From: Flavobacterium sp. KACC 22763
Lineage (GTDB): Bacteria; Bacteroidota; Bacteroidia; Flavobacteriales; Flavobacteriaceae
Reading direction: 5' to 3'
NCBI RefSeq assembly: GCF_028736155.1
Contig: NZ_CP117879.1
Span: 2,790,001-2,854,000, forward strand
Length of the DNA: 64,000 nt
The notes under the pieces are model-generated. The model did not search any database, had not been told where the DNA came from, and saw only the letters and a program-made list of their open reading frames with translations. Made by a program: the position numbers and the translations under genes. Shown piece after piece: positions 8,750 to 18,900 of the stretch. Numbering within the stretch: position 1 is the first letter of the stretch; every line of letters begins with the position of its first letter.

Positions 8750-9019
8750 ATGGTAACTTTATCTTCTTGTGGCATTATAATTTGTAAAAAGACATTTTTC
8801 AGAATTCAAACAAAATCCATGAAGTATTAATATTGACGAATCGAGTATTCTTTACAACTCGTTCTTTTACAAAAATACCTAAAAATAGCTAACTTTTTAC
8901 GTAAAGCGCATATTAAGGTTTTAAATTTATTTCGTTGCCGAATTATTAAATTTTAATATCTTTTTTAACAAATATGCAAGATTAACATTCAAAAAATAAT
9001 CATAATTGCATTATTCGAT
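8750..9019. other. Divergent intergenic region
   Basis: This gap lies between the antiporter (minus) and the serine dehydratase (plus) genes. I see a TATTTTTG box at 8870-8877 on the minus strand and the plus-strand promoter listed next. No reading frame or RNA was recognised. Confidence 0.4.
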
Positions 9020-9027
9020 TATCTTTG
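9020..9027 (+). promoter_or_regulatory. Bacteroidetes -7 box for sdaA
   Basis: TATCTTTG matches the TAnnTTTG consensus and lies 19 bases before the ATG at 9047. I see no good -33 TTTG at the expected distance, so the call rests on one box only. Confidence 0.55.
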
Positions 9028-9046
9028 TCTTAATAAAAATTGAACA

Positions 9047-10474
9047 ATGGAAGAATGTATCTCTGTTTTTGATATGCTTAAAATTGGCGTTGGCCCTTCA
9101 AGCTCACATACTTTAGGCCCTTGGCGTGCTGCTGAACGTTTTCTTGAAGAGCTCAAAGACGAAGCAATTTTAGACGATATTACTAGAGTAAAAGTCGACT
9201 TATATGGCTCACTTTCTTTAACTGGAAAAGGCCACGCAACAGATCTTGCCGTAATGCTCGGATTGAGCGGACAAGACCCTGAATATATTCCTGTTGAAGA
9301 TATTGCAGGAATTATTAAAAAAATCGAAACTACAAACGAAATCAATTTGGGTAACCAAAAAGTGATTCCGTTCTTTTTTCTTCAAGACATTGTTTTCAAC
9401 AAAGACTTTCTTCCGTTTCATGCCAACGGATTAAAATTTACAGCTTACAAATCTGATGACTCTGAATATGAATCAACTTTTTATTCTATCGGAGGCGGGT
9501 TTGTTGTAAAAGAAGAGCGTACCAATGCTAAAGAAAAGAAAGCAATAAAATGTGCGTTTCCTTACCCAATTCAAAACGCAGCTGAATTATTGAATTATAC
9601 AATTACTGAAAACAAAACAATTTCTGAAATTGTATATCAAAATGAAATTTCGATGCGTCCAGAAGCCGAAGTGCATTCTGAACTAATGCGTATTTGGAAT
9701 ACTATGCTGGAATGCATGTACATAGGCTGTCACTCGGAAGGTATTCTTCCTGGTGGACTTCATGTAAGAAGAAGAGCTTTTGACATGCATCAAAACCTAA
9801 TCGGATTATCGAATTATACCGACCCGCAAAGCTGGTTGGAAGAAATTAGAAAAACCGAAGTTAAATTTCGCCAAATTTTAAAATGGGTTAGCTGTTTTGC
9901 GCTTGCCGTAAATGAAGTAAATGCTTCTTTAGGACGTGTTGTTACAGCTCCAACAAATGGAAGTTCTGGAGTAATTCCGGCCGTTTTAATGTATTATATG
10001 GTAATTGAAAACCATAGTGCTGGCGAAAAAGAAATCAAACAATTTTTGATGGTTGCCGGCGAAATCGGTAGTATCTTCAAAAAAGGGTCTACAATTTCTG
10101 CAGCAATGGGCGGATGCCAGGCTGAGATTGGCGTTTCTTCTGCAATGGCGGCGGGAGCTTTATGCGAATTGATGGGCGGAACTCCTGCTCAGGTGCTTAT
10201 GGCTGCTGAAATTGCAATGGAACATCATTTAGGTTTGACCTGTGATCCTATTGGCGGTTTAGTTCAGATTCCTTGTATCGAAAGAAATACAATGGGTGCC
10301 ATTAAAGCGATAAATGCTGCTGAATTAGCTCTAGAAACTGATTCTAAAAATGCTAAAGTTCCTCTAGACAAAGTGATTAACACAATGTGGGAAACAGCAA
10401 AAGATATGAATTCAAAATATAAAGAAACTTCTGAAGGAGGTCTTGCAGTTGCCGTAAATATGGCTGATTGCTAA
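9047..10474 (+). CDS. sdaA: L-serine ammonia-lyase, iron-sulfur type
   Basis: The 475-residue enzyme deaminates L-serine to pyruvate and ammonia in the cytoplasm using a [4Fe-4S] cluster. It is the single-chain form with a beta domain (about 1-155) and an alpha domain (about 170-475). The N-terminus [17 protein letters not shown] is diagnostic, as is [14 protein letters not shown] near 300. The cluster cysteines are seen in [25 protein letters not shown] and QIPCIERN. The start at 9047 follows a -7 box and gives a full-length family member. It is monocistronic, followed by a palindromic repeat. Confidence 0.95.
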   Translation: MEECISVFDMLKIGVGPSSSHTLGPWRAAERFLEELKDEAILDDITRVKVDLYGSLSLTGKGHATDLAVMLGLSGQDPEYIPVEDIAGIIKKIETTNEINLGNQKVIPFFFLQDIVFNKDFLPFHANGLKFTAYKSDDSEYESTFYSIGGGFVVKEERTNAKEKKAIKCAFPYPIQNAAELLNYTITENKTISEIVYQNEISMRPEAEVHSELMRIWNTMLECMYIGCHSEGILPGGLHVRRRAFDMHQNLIGLSNYTDPQSWLEEIRKTEVKFRQILKWVSCFALAVNEVNASLGRVVTAPTNGSSGVIPAVLMYYMVIENHSAGEKEIKQFLMVAGEIGSIFKKGSTISAAMGGCQAEIGVSSAMAAGALCELMGGTPAQVLMAAEIAMEHHLGLTCDPIGGLVQIPCIERNTMGAIKAINAAELALETDSKNAKVPLDKVINTMWETAKDMNSKYKETSEGGLAVAVNMADC

Positions 10475-10482
10475 AATTTAAG

Positions 10483-10555
10483 TTGCCACGAATTCCACAA
10501 ATTAGCACGAATTATTTTTATATAGATTAGTGTTAATTTGTGGAATTCGTGGCAA
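10483..10555. repeat. Dispersed palindromic repeat with 22-bp perfect arms
   Basis: Positions 10,483-10,504 (starting TTGCCACGAATTCCAC) and 10,534-10,555 (ending GTGGAATTCGTGGCAA) are exact reverse complements separated by 29 bases. It lies between sdaA and the next gene. It could fold as a long hairpin in RNA and serve as a terminator. It is the best-preserved copy of the family in this window. Confidence 0.85.
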
Positions 10556-10573
10556 AAAAATATAGAAACATTC

Positions 10574-11770
10574 ATGAAAAAACTTTACTTTCTATTTGCT
10601 TTTTGCTCTTCTTTTTTACTGCACTCTCAAGAAATATACTATATAAAATCGGACACAAGATTATTTACTTCTAAGAACAAATCATCTGATTTTCTGGGCT
10701 ATTTTAAATATGGAGCATCTATAAAACTACTATCTAAAAATGAAAACGGATGGTATAAAATACAATCTGATAATTTTTCTGAAGGCTATGTTGAGGCAAA
10801 ATATATTGCAGAAACACTCAATGCATCTGATATAAAAACAAAAGATAAAGAAAACCCAATCATTGAAAGTGGCGATAATTATTATGGTAGCCCTCATTTA
10901 TTTGTTTTAGCTGCCGGCTTGAAAGCACGCGCAATGCCTGATAAAACTTCAAAAATCAGAGAAATTTTATTTACTGGAGATCCTGTTCCTGTAAATTATT
11001 ACCCTAAAAGCCAAGATGAATGGGTGAATATCAGCGGTACATTTAGAGATGAATATAACAAATTTGTACAAAGAAAATATATTGGACAACGTCCTGATTT
11101 CGACAAATTAATTAATGAATTTGACAAACTGGATGTTTCAAAAATAAATGAAAGAAAAACACTAAGCGAACGAATTGTAGAGCTTGCCTGGAATAGTGGT
11201 TACAAAAAATTAGCACCTGCTTATCAGCGTTATTCTGCTGTTGTAAAGCAGATTAATGATGAAAAATTAATTTCGGAAACAGAACTAAATGAACTTTTAG
11301 CTAGGAAACTAGGACAACAAAAGACTTTTGATGAAATTACAGCTATCTCTAAAAAAGCAGAATTTTCACTAAAAGGAGTGAAAACCAAAACATTCAATCT
11401 TCCACTTAGCGAACTTTTAAAACTGTATAATCAGCCTTTAAAAAAGAAAACCATGGAAGACGGATGTGGCATTTATTTAAGTGATACTTTTTATTATTAT
11501 TCCGATTTGGAAGTTTCTGTAGATGAAAGCAAAAATCTGGTTGAAATTGTAAAAGTTTTTTTAAATGAAAACAACAAATTTATTCTCAATTCAAAAACCA
11601 TTTTTGATTATAAGCTCACTGAAAGAGACTTTATCGAAAAATATGGAACTTATATTGAAACGTCTCTAAAAACTCCACATCACTACTCATTAAATTTAGA
11701 AGATGGACAAATTCAGCTACAATTTAAAGACGGCAAACTATTTTCTGTCGAAATATTCTATTATTGCTGA
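10574..11770 (+). CDS. Exported SH3-domain protein of unknown function
   Basis: I chose the ATG at 10,574 (398 residues) because it begins a clear signal peptide (MKKLYFLFAFCSSFLLHSQ). A longer frame from 10,538 would run into the palindromic repeat. Residues about 22-80 form a bacterial SH3 domain (YYIKSDTRLFTSKN...NGWYKIQ...GYVEAKYI), and a second, weaker SH3-like stretch is at about 110-165. The rest is rich in lysine and helices with no domain I recognise. SH3b domains in exported proteins usually bind cell-wall or protein partners. The role is unknown and the gene has no partner. Confidence 0.7.
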   Translation: MKKLYFLFAFCSSFLLHSQEIYYIKSDTRLFTSKNKSSDFLGYFKYGASIKLLSKNENGWYKIQSDNFSEGYVEAKYIAETLNASDIKTKDKENPIIESGDNYYGSPHLFVLAAGLKARAMPDKTSKIREILFTGDPVPVNYYPKSQDEWVNISGTFRDEYNKFVQRKYIGQRPDFDKLINEFDKLDVSKINERKTLSERIVELAWNSGYKKLAPAYQRYSAVVKQINDEKLISETELNELLARKLGQQKTFDEITAISKKAEFSLKGVKTKTFNLPLSELLKLYNQPLKKKTMEDGCGIYLSDTFYYYSDLEVSVDESKNLVEIVKVFLNENNKFILNSKTIFDYKLTERDFIEKYGTYIETSLKTPHHYSLNLEDGQIQLQFKDGKLFSVEIFYYC

Positions 11771-11821
11771 TTCCCCTTTTACAATTATTCAATACTTTTA
11801 CATTATCAAAAAAACAATAAA

Positions 11822-12640
11822 ATGTCAGTAGCAAAAAAAGATTATAAAAGAATCACAACAAAGTCATTAATTGAAATGAAAAGCAATGGAGAAAAAATCT
11901 CTATGCTGACTGCGTATGATTATACAATGGCTAAAATTGTTGATACCGCTGGTATTGATGTAATTTTAGTTGGTGATTCGGCATCAAACGTAATGGCGGG
12001 TCACGAAACTACTCTACCTATTACTTTAGATCAGATGATTTACCATGCTTCTTCTGTAGTTCGCGCTGTAGAAAGAGGTTTGGTTGTAGTTGACTTACCT
12101 TTCGGAAGTTATCAGTCAGATTCAAAAGAAGCCTTACGTTCTTCTATCAGAATTATGAAAGAAAGTGGTGCACATGCTGTAAAACTTGAAGGAGGAAAAG
12201 AAATTAAAGAGTCTATCAAAAAAATATTAAATGCTGGAATTCCAGTAATGGGACATTTAGGGCTAACTCCTCAATCTATCTATAAATTCGGAACTTATAC
12301 GGTTCGCGCAAAAGAAGAAGAAGAAGCTGAGAAGCTAATCGAAGATGCTCAAATGCTTGAAAAAGTAGGATGCTTTGCTGTTGTTTTGGAAAAAATTCCA
12401 GCAGCTCTTGCTAAAAAAGTAGCTGATAGCATTTCTATTCCAGTTATCGGAATTGGAGCTGGCGGCGGTGTTGACGGTCAAGTTTTAGTAATTCACGATA
12501 TGTTGGGAATGAATAACGAATTCAGTCCGCGTTTCCTTCGTCGTTACTTAAATCTTTACGAAGAAATGACAAAAGCAATCGGGCAATACGCAGCTGATGT
12601 TAAGTCTAGTGATTTCCCTAATGCTAATGAACAATATTAA
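11822..12640 (+). CDS. panB: 3-methyl-2-oxobutanoate hydroxymethyltransferase
   Basis: The 272-residue cytoplasmic enzyme transfers a hydroxymethyl group from 5,10-methylenetetrahydrofolate to 2-oxoisovalerate, the first committed step of pantothenate and hence coenzyme A synthesis. The sequence shows the full PanB set: [36 protein letters not shown] (metal-binding Asp), [34 protein letters not shown] and [16 protein letters not shown]. Length is typical. The pseudouridine synthase gene follows at 150 bases. No other pantothenate gene is nearby. Confidence 0.97.
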   Translation: MSVAKKDYKRITTKSLIEMKSNGEKISMLTAYDYTMAKIVDTAGIDVILVGDSASNVMAGHETTLPITLDQMIYHASSVVRAVERGLVVVDLPFGSYQSDSKEALRSSIRIMKESGAHAVKLEGGKEIKESIKKILNAGIPVMGHLGLTPQSIYKFGTYTVRAKEEEEAEKLIEDAQMLEKVGCFAVVLEKIPAALAKKVADSISIPVIGIGAGGGVDGQVLVIHDMLGMNNEFSPRFLRRYLNLYEEMTKAIGQYAADVKSSDFPNANEQY

Positions 12641-12722
12641 TTTTTTTTTAAGATACTAAGGTTCTAAGTTTTTAGGTTCAAAGAGGCAAAGGAACAAAGG
12701 TTCAAAGTTTTTATATAAATTG

Positions 12723-12752
12723 CCTCCAGCTTTAGCTGGAGGTTTATTTTTA
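12723..12752 (+). terminator. Hairpin CCTCCAGC-TTTA-GCTGGAGG
   Basis: An 8-bp perfect GC-rich stem (12,723-12,730 with 12,735-12,742) and a TTTA loop are followed by TTTATTTTT. It lies 82 bases after panB and is a plausible intrinsic terminator. Similar stems are common intergenic repeats in Bacteroidetes. The 12,650-12,720 stretch before it is a low-complexity run of AAAGG/TTCAAAG words. Confidence 0.7.
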
Positions 12753-12793
12753 AGCTATTATAGGGCTTTAGCCAAATAATTCGAAATTCTAAT

Positions 12794-13483
12794 ATGAAAA
12801 TTGTTTCAAATAAAAATAACTTACAGATACTTCATGAAGACAATCACATTATTGTGGTTAATAAGCGTGTGGGCGATATTGTTCAAGGCGATAAAACAGG
12901 CGACAAACCTTTGTCTGATATTGTGAAAGAATATATTAAAGAAAAGTACAACAAACCTGGAGATGTTTTCTTGGGGGTGATTCATCGTTTGGATCGACCT
13001 ACAACAGGAATTGTAGTTTTTGCAAGAACCAGTAAAGCTTTATCTCGAATGAACGAATTGTTCAGCAATCGTGAAACTAAAAAGACATATTGGGCTGTTG
13101 TAAAAAATAAACCTCGTGAAGCATCAGCAAAACTGGTTCATTATTTAAAACGAAACGAAAAAAACAATACTTCAAAAGCACATTTAAAAGAAGTTCCAGA
13201 CAGCAAATTAGCCAGTTTAGATTATACAATCATCAAAGAACTTCAAAATTATACGGCGTTGGAAATCAATTTGCATACTGGGCGTCATCATCAAATTCGC
13301 GCACAATTATCTGCAATTGGCTCTCCAATTAAAGGTGATCTTAAATACGGTGCAGACCGAAGCAATCCCGATGGCGGAATACATCTTCATGCGAGAAAAC
13401 TAACTTTTATACATCCTGTTTCTAAAGAAAACATTACGATTATCGCACCAACTCCAGACGACCCGATTTGGAATGCTGTATGA
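12794..13483 (+). CDS. RluA family RNA pseudouridine synthase
   Basis: The 229-residue cytoplasmic enzyme isomerises uridine to pseudouridine in rRNA or tRNA. It holds the catalytic motif HRLDRPTTGIVVFA (about residues 57-70, with the invariant Asp) and the downstream LHTGRHHQIRAQLSAIGSPI motif. The closing IHLHARKLTFIHP strand is also typical. It lacks the N-terminal S4 domain of RluC/RluD, so it is a short RluA-type member. The target position cannot be told from sequence alone. It follows panB with a terminator hairpin in between. Confidence 0.93.
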   Translation: MKIVSNKNNLQILHEDNHIIVVNKRVGDIVQGDKTGDKPLSDIVKEYIKEKYNKPGDVFLGVIHRLDRPTTGIVVFARTSKALSRMNELFSNRETKKTYWAVVKNKPREASAKLVHYLKRNEKNNTSKAHLKEVPDSKLASLDYTIIKELQNYTALEINLHTGRHHQIRAQLSAIGSPIKGDLKYGADRSNPDGGIHLHARKLTFIHPVSKENITIIAPTPDDPIWNAV

Positions 13484-13558
13484 TTTTTATGATTTAATTG
13501 TTAAGTTTTTAAATTTTATAAATTAACTTGCATAGGAAAAATTCAAGTTAATCGGAAA

Positions 13559-14887
13559 ATGGATTATAAAAACAACATCGGATATCGAAAGGAAACTCTA
13601 AAAAAGTTATTGTACAATATTCAGAAAAGCGAAGATTTAATCGTAAAAGCTTTATACGATGACTTTAAAAAACCTGAATTCGAAGCTGTTTTGACCGAAA
13701 CCAATTACGTCATTTCAGAACTGAAAGATGTTATAAAAAATATTAATAAATGGGCCAAACCTAAACGTGTCCTTCCATCAATTCTTAATTTCCCTTCTAG
13801 CGATTATATTTACAAAGAACCTTACGGAGACGTATTGATCATTGCTCCTTGGAATTATCCTTTTCAGCTTGCTTTATGTCCCTTGGTTGCTGCAGTAGCT
13901 GCAGGAAACCGAGTAGTTTTAAAACCTTCTGAACTTACACCTCATACCTCTGCCGTAATTGCAAAAATTATAGAAAAAACTTTTCATGTTAATCATGTTG
14001 AAGTTTTTGAAGGCGGAATCGAAGTTTCTAATAAACTGCTGGCACAGCGTTGGGATTATATCTTTTTTACTGGAAGCGTTGCTGTAGGTAAAATTGTTGC
14101 AAAAGCGGCAGCTGAAAATTTAACTCCGGTAACACTCGAATTGGGAGGAAAAAATCCTTGCGTTATAGATGAAACTGCCAACTTAAAACTTGCGGCCAAA
14201 CGAATTGTCTGGGGAAAATTTATTAATGCTGGCCAGACTTGCATTGCTCCCGATTATATTCTGATTCAGAAAAACATGAAGGTGAATTTCATTTCATATT
14301 TAATTGAAGAAATCATCAAAGCTTACGGCAAGAAAATTGACAAATCTCCTGATTTTGCTAGAATTATAAATACAAAAAACTGGTACCGACTGACCAATAT
14401 GATTCAAAATGAGCATATTTTATTTGGAGGAGAAAGCGATGCCAACAAACTTTATATCGCACCAACGCTTCTTGAAGAGCCAGATTTAGATAGTCCAGTT
14501 ATGGCCGAAGAGATCTTTGGTCCCATTCTGCCGATTTTAGTTTACGAAAATGAAAACGACATCGAAAAGGTTATCAGCCGTTATGAGAAGCCTCTTTCAT
14601 TTTATGTTTTTAGCGAAAATAATTCATTTACACAGAAATTAATTTCAAAATACTCTTTTGGAGGTGGCTGTATCAACGATTCTGTTATTCATTTTTCTAA
14701 TAACAGATTGCCTTTTGGAGGTGTTGGCCATAGCGGAATTGGTGCGTATCATGGCAAACGAAGCTTCGACACATTCTCTCACCATAAAGCAATTGTAAAA
14801 AAAGCAAACTGGCTTGATTTACCTATGCGTTATGCACCATATAAAAATAAACTAGTTTCCATAAAAAGGATTTTAGACTGGCTATAA
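13559..14887 (+). CDS. Aldehyde dehydrogenase, class 3-like
   Basis: The 442-residue protein oxidises aldehydes to acids with NAD(P)+. Motifs in order are IIAPWNYPFQLALCPLV (Rossmann/substrate entrance), FFTGSVAVGKIVA, VTLELGGKNPCVID with the general-base Glu, and GQTCIAPDYIL with the catalytic Cys. EEIFGPILPILVY and the closing FGGVGHSGIGAYHG follow. The length, the lack of an N-terminal extension and the hydrophobic C-terminus place it with the short class 3/fatty-aldehyde/coniferyl-aldehyde branch. Substrate unknown. It stands alone. Confidence 0.93.
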   Translation: MDYKNNIGYRKETLKKLLYNIQKSEDLIVKALYDDFKKPEFEAVLTETNYVISELKDVIKNINKWAKPKRVLPSILNFPSSDYIYKEPYGDVLIIAPWNYPFQLALCPLVAAVAAGNRVVLKPSELTPHTSAVIAKIIEKTFHVNHVEVFEGGIEVSNKLLAQRWDYIFFTGSVAVGKIVAKAAAENLTPVTLELGGKNPCVIDETANLKLAAKRIVWGKFINAGQTCIAPDYILIQKNMKVNFISYLIEEIIKAYGKKIDKSPDFARIINTKNWYRLTNMIQNEHILFGGESDANKLYIAPTLLEEPDLDSPVMAEEIFGPILPILVYENENDIEKVISRYEKPLSFYVFSENNSFTQKLISKYSFGGGCINDSVIHFSNNRLPFGGVGHSGIGAYHGKRSFDTFSHHKAIVKKANWLDLPMRYAPYKNKLVSIKRILDWL

Positions 14888-15007
14888 ATCAGTTAAAAAC
14901 ATTTCGGAATGTTTTGTAGATTTTGATACAGAATTGATTAAAAATATTATATTTACGTCAAGATACCTTTCAAATATTATAAGTCTATAAAACAATTCTA
15001 CATACAA

Positions 15008-15814
15008 ATGAAATCTACACGTGATCAAATTGAGGACATTAAAAAAAATGGCTTTTCCCTTGATTTTTCTACAGTTTTTAACCACGCTTTCGAAAACTAT
15101 AAAAAAATAGCCCTTTATTCGGGACTTATCATTTTGGTCTTAACCATTATCATTGTGATGGCATATATAGGAATAATGATTGCCTATTTTGGAATTGAAA
15201 GTCTAAAGGAAGATTATCTAAAGGAATTTACAAATCAAAATTTTACAGCTGTTGAACTTTTAGTTCAAACAATTGGCTTTTCTGTGCTAGCAGCATTAAT
15301 AGCTCCTTTTGGCGCAGGATTTTTAAAAATGGCAGATTCTGCAGATAAAGATATTGAATTTAATGTCTCTACGATGTTCTGCTATTACAAAGGAAAATAT
15401 TTTGCACAGATTTTCATCGCAGCTATTATTGCCGCTATTACAGGAAACTTACTTTCTAATTTAATTAGAAGTTTAAATATTCCCTTTGGAGAATTAATTG
15501 CATTTGCAATTCCCTACATTATATCCTATTTCGTTTATTTATCAACCCCTCTAATTATCTTTGGAAATTTAACAGGAATAGAATCCTTAAAAGCAAGCAT
15601 TATTATAGTTACTAAAAATCCGCTAAATATATTTGCATTTTTCATCATAGGTTTTTTGGGTGCTTTAGTAGGGCTTGTAGCATGCTGTGTAGGAGTAATA
15701 TTTACTGCAGTTTTTAACAGTTCAATGCAATATGCTACATATTTTGCCATTTTTGGAACACAATCTGAAGAAGAAGATTCAATTGATTCAATCGGAAAAT
15801 ACAATGTAGATTAA
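15008..15814 (+). CDS. Multi-pass membrane protein of unknown function
   Basis: The 268-residue protein has an N-terminal cytoplasmic stretch (residues 1-34). About six hydrophobic segments follow: near 35-60 (LYSGLIILVLTIIIVMAYIG), 90-105, 130-150, 160-185, 210-235 and 240-255. It ends in an acidic tail (QSEEEDSIDS). The layout resembles DUF4013/YciC-like or glycerophosphodiester phosphodiesterase membrane-domain proteins, but I see no diagnostic motif. It is followed 90 bases later by the hybrid kinase, with no proof of a link. Confidence 0.65.
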   Translation: MKSTRDQIEDIKKNGFSLDFSTVFNHAFENYKKIALYSGLIILVLTIIIVMAYIGIMIAYFGIESLKEDYLKEFTNQNFTAVELLVQTIGFSVLAALIAPFGAGFLKMADSADKDIEFNVSTMFCYYKGKYFAQIFIAAIIAAITGNLLSNLIRSLNIPFGELIAFAIPYIISYFVYLSTPLIIFGNLTGIESLKASIIIVTKNPLNIFAFFIIGFLGALVGLVACCVGVIFTAVFNSSMQYATYFAIFGTQSEEEDSIDSIGKYNVD

Positions 15815-15904
15815 AATAGAAAATTCTTAATTATAGAGAACCTAACCACTTCTTTTTAAGAATTTTCAAAACGCTATTTACTTAACTAACATACCCCAAA
15901 TTCT

Positions 15905-18900
15905 ATGGTCGCAAACTGTAGTTTTTTCAATTCGGTTATCTCAGGAATTTCCGCTAGTGGAAGTGCCTTTGAATCAATTATGACCGGATGGTATGTATTT
16001 AATCCTGATATCATTTTCTACAATAATCATAAACTTATTGTTTTAGGATTATCGCTCTTTGCTTTTCTGTCGCTTTTGGTCTATCAATTTTTCAAAATCA
16101 AATCAAAAATTGGATATTTCATAGAAAAAAAGAAAGAACAAGATACTGTTAGCAGAGAATATCAGCTTTATATTTTATTTTTTGGCATTGCGGTAATTGT
16201 TATCGAAATTATCAATGAAATCTTCAAAATTAGACCCAAAAGCCTATTGGTAGTCAATGTTCTCATTGGCATTTTTGTTCTTTTCATTTACACTGTAACA
16301 AATAGAATCAAATGGGTAAGAGATCAAATCCAACAGATTTTTATTTCTTGCTTCTTTATTTATATTAGTTATGTCGCCTACAACATTGTTACCTTAAGAA
16401 ATGACGTTGTACCGATTATTGTTTTCCTTATTTCTTTTTTCTTTTCGTACAACATCCTCAAGCCTATAAAAATTTACTGGACTTTTGTCGGCTTAACCTT
16501 TGCTTTTTTAATTGCCACGCTAGCATTTCATCTTATTCCAATAAAATCCTCCATTTTATTGCTTAATTTCTGCATTCTAATTTTCATTATAAATCAGGTA
16601 AAATATGCTGTTTTATTAAACAATCGCGACAATTTTAGGTTTGCAAATGAAATAGTTCACAAAGGAAATTCACTTACAATAGCCTCCAATCAAAAAAGCG
16701 AAATTCTTTTTTGCAGCGAAACCATAACTCCTATTTTAGGCTATCAGCCTGAAGAAGTTATGGGAGTAAAATTCTGGGAATTAACCGAGGATTCAGAAGA
16801 AAAATTAGATCCAATCAAAAACCACGAAAACAAGCTGTACATCAGGAAACTAAAAACAAAAAGCGGCGAATACAAATATATCCAATGGAAAGATAAAAAG
16901 TTCTCAGAAGATTTAATCATCAGTATCGGACAAGATGTTACGGAGCAGGTTATCGTTCAGGATCAATACAAAAATCTAATTCAGACCGCGACCGATATCA
17001 TTTTTGAAATTGACGCCGAAGGCCATTTTACTTTCATCAATGAATTTGGCTTTTCTACTCTTGGCTATACTGAAAATGAAATCATTAAAAAGCATTATTC
17101 AAATTTTATTCACGAAAACTATATCACCAGTGCCGTAGATTTCTATGAAAATTTGGTGCTAAATGAAAATAATTATCCAATTATTGAAATTCCAATTCTG
17201 AAGAAAAACGGCGAAGAAATGTGGATTTCGCAAAAGATCATTGTACGCAAAAATGATTTAGGATTAACAACTGGCTTTTCTGGAATTGCAAGAGATATTA
17301 CCGAGAAAAAGAATATCGAAAAGGAGAAAAAAAGACGTCTTAAAAAAATTGAAGCTTATAATAGTTCGACCAAGAAATTATCTACTACAGACTTTAGCAA
17401 ATATGACGAACTAAACACAATCATTGATTTAATACTGAAAGAAGCTGCTATAATAAGCGATGTCAATCGTGTAAGTTTCTGGAAATATGACGACGACCTC
17501 ATTACCTGCAAAAATCTTTTTAGCCTTGACAATCAAAGCGTAAGTGACAAAAATATTTTAAAAAAAGAATCCTATCCTATTTATTTTGAAACACTAAACA
17601 ACAAAGCCATCATAAATGCTCCAGATGTATTCAACAAATTGGAAACATCTGAATTTCAAAAGCTTTATTTTACAAAAAACAACATAAAATCAATGCTGGA
17701 TGTGCCTATTTTCTTAACAGGACAATTGGCGGGAGTTGTCTGTTTTGAAAGCACCGAACATAAACGCGAGTGGGATAATGAAGACATTAATTATGCGAGA
17801 ACTATTTCAGATGTAATTTCGCTTGCCATTTCTTCACAAATGCGATTGGAGGCAGAAAGAAAATTAGAACTTAAGGGTCAGCTTTTGTCTGCACTTTCTT
17901 TGTGTACCGAAAAGTTCCTGCTAAGCAAAACTACTCATCAGATGTTTGAGGAAACGTATAACATTATTGGAAAAGCAGCCAAAGTAGATCATATGTATTA
18001 CTACGAAAAAGATGCTATTTACAATACTGTAAGCCAGAAATACAAATGGTCACGTGAAGGGGTTACGCATCAGATCACGCCATTGCGATCTATGACCGAA
18101 GAAAATCTGCGAGAGATATACGATGCTGCATCGCAGAGAAAAATCTTAAATACGCTAACGCGAAATCTTAATGATGGTTTTTTCAAAAAGCTTCTGAGCG
18201 ATAACGAAATTCAGTCAATTTTAATTTTACCAATTTACATAAATGACATTTTCACTGGTTTTATAGGCTTTGATGATTGCACGACAGAAAGAGAATGGTC
18301 TGAAGACGAAATTAATATCTTTCAGGTTTTAGCAAATAACATTTCGTCTGCATTAGAAAGAAACCGAAATGAAACCAAGATTATCCAAAGCGAGGAAAAA
18401 TTCAAATTGATTGCCAATAATATTCCTGGAACGGTTTATTTATCAAAATTTGATGCTTTCTCGACCAAAATATTCTTAAACGATGAAGTCTCAAACCTTA
18501 CAGGATATTCAAAATCTGAATTTATTGAAAATAATTTGTCTTTTCTGTCGTTAATTCATCCTGATGATAAAGAAGATGTAATTAACAATCAAATCGATAA
18601 TCTCCAAAACGGAATGCCTTTGCATAATGTATATCGCATTAAGCGCAAAAGCGGAGAGTATATTTGGATAGAAGAATTTGGAGATGTAATTAAGCGAGAT
18701 GATGAAATTGAATTTGTTGGCGGAATTTATTTTGATATTACAAGCAAAAAAGAAATCGAAGACGCCATAAAAGCCAAACAGCTAGCAGAAGCCGCAAGCA
18801 AATCAAAATCTGACTTTTTAGCCAATATGTCTCACGAAATTAGAACTCCTCTAAACGGAATTATTGGTTTTACACATTTATTAATGAAAACAGATTTGGA

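Noticed and set aside
10538-10573. A longer start for the SH3-domain protein
   Set aside because: It would translate the right arm of the palindromic repeat and bury the signal peptide.
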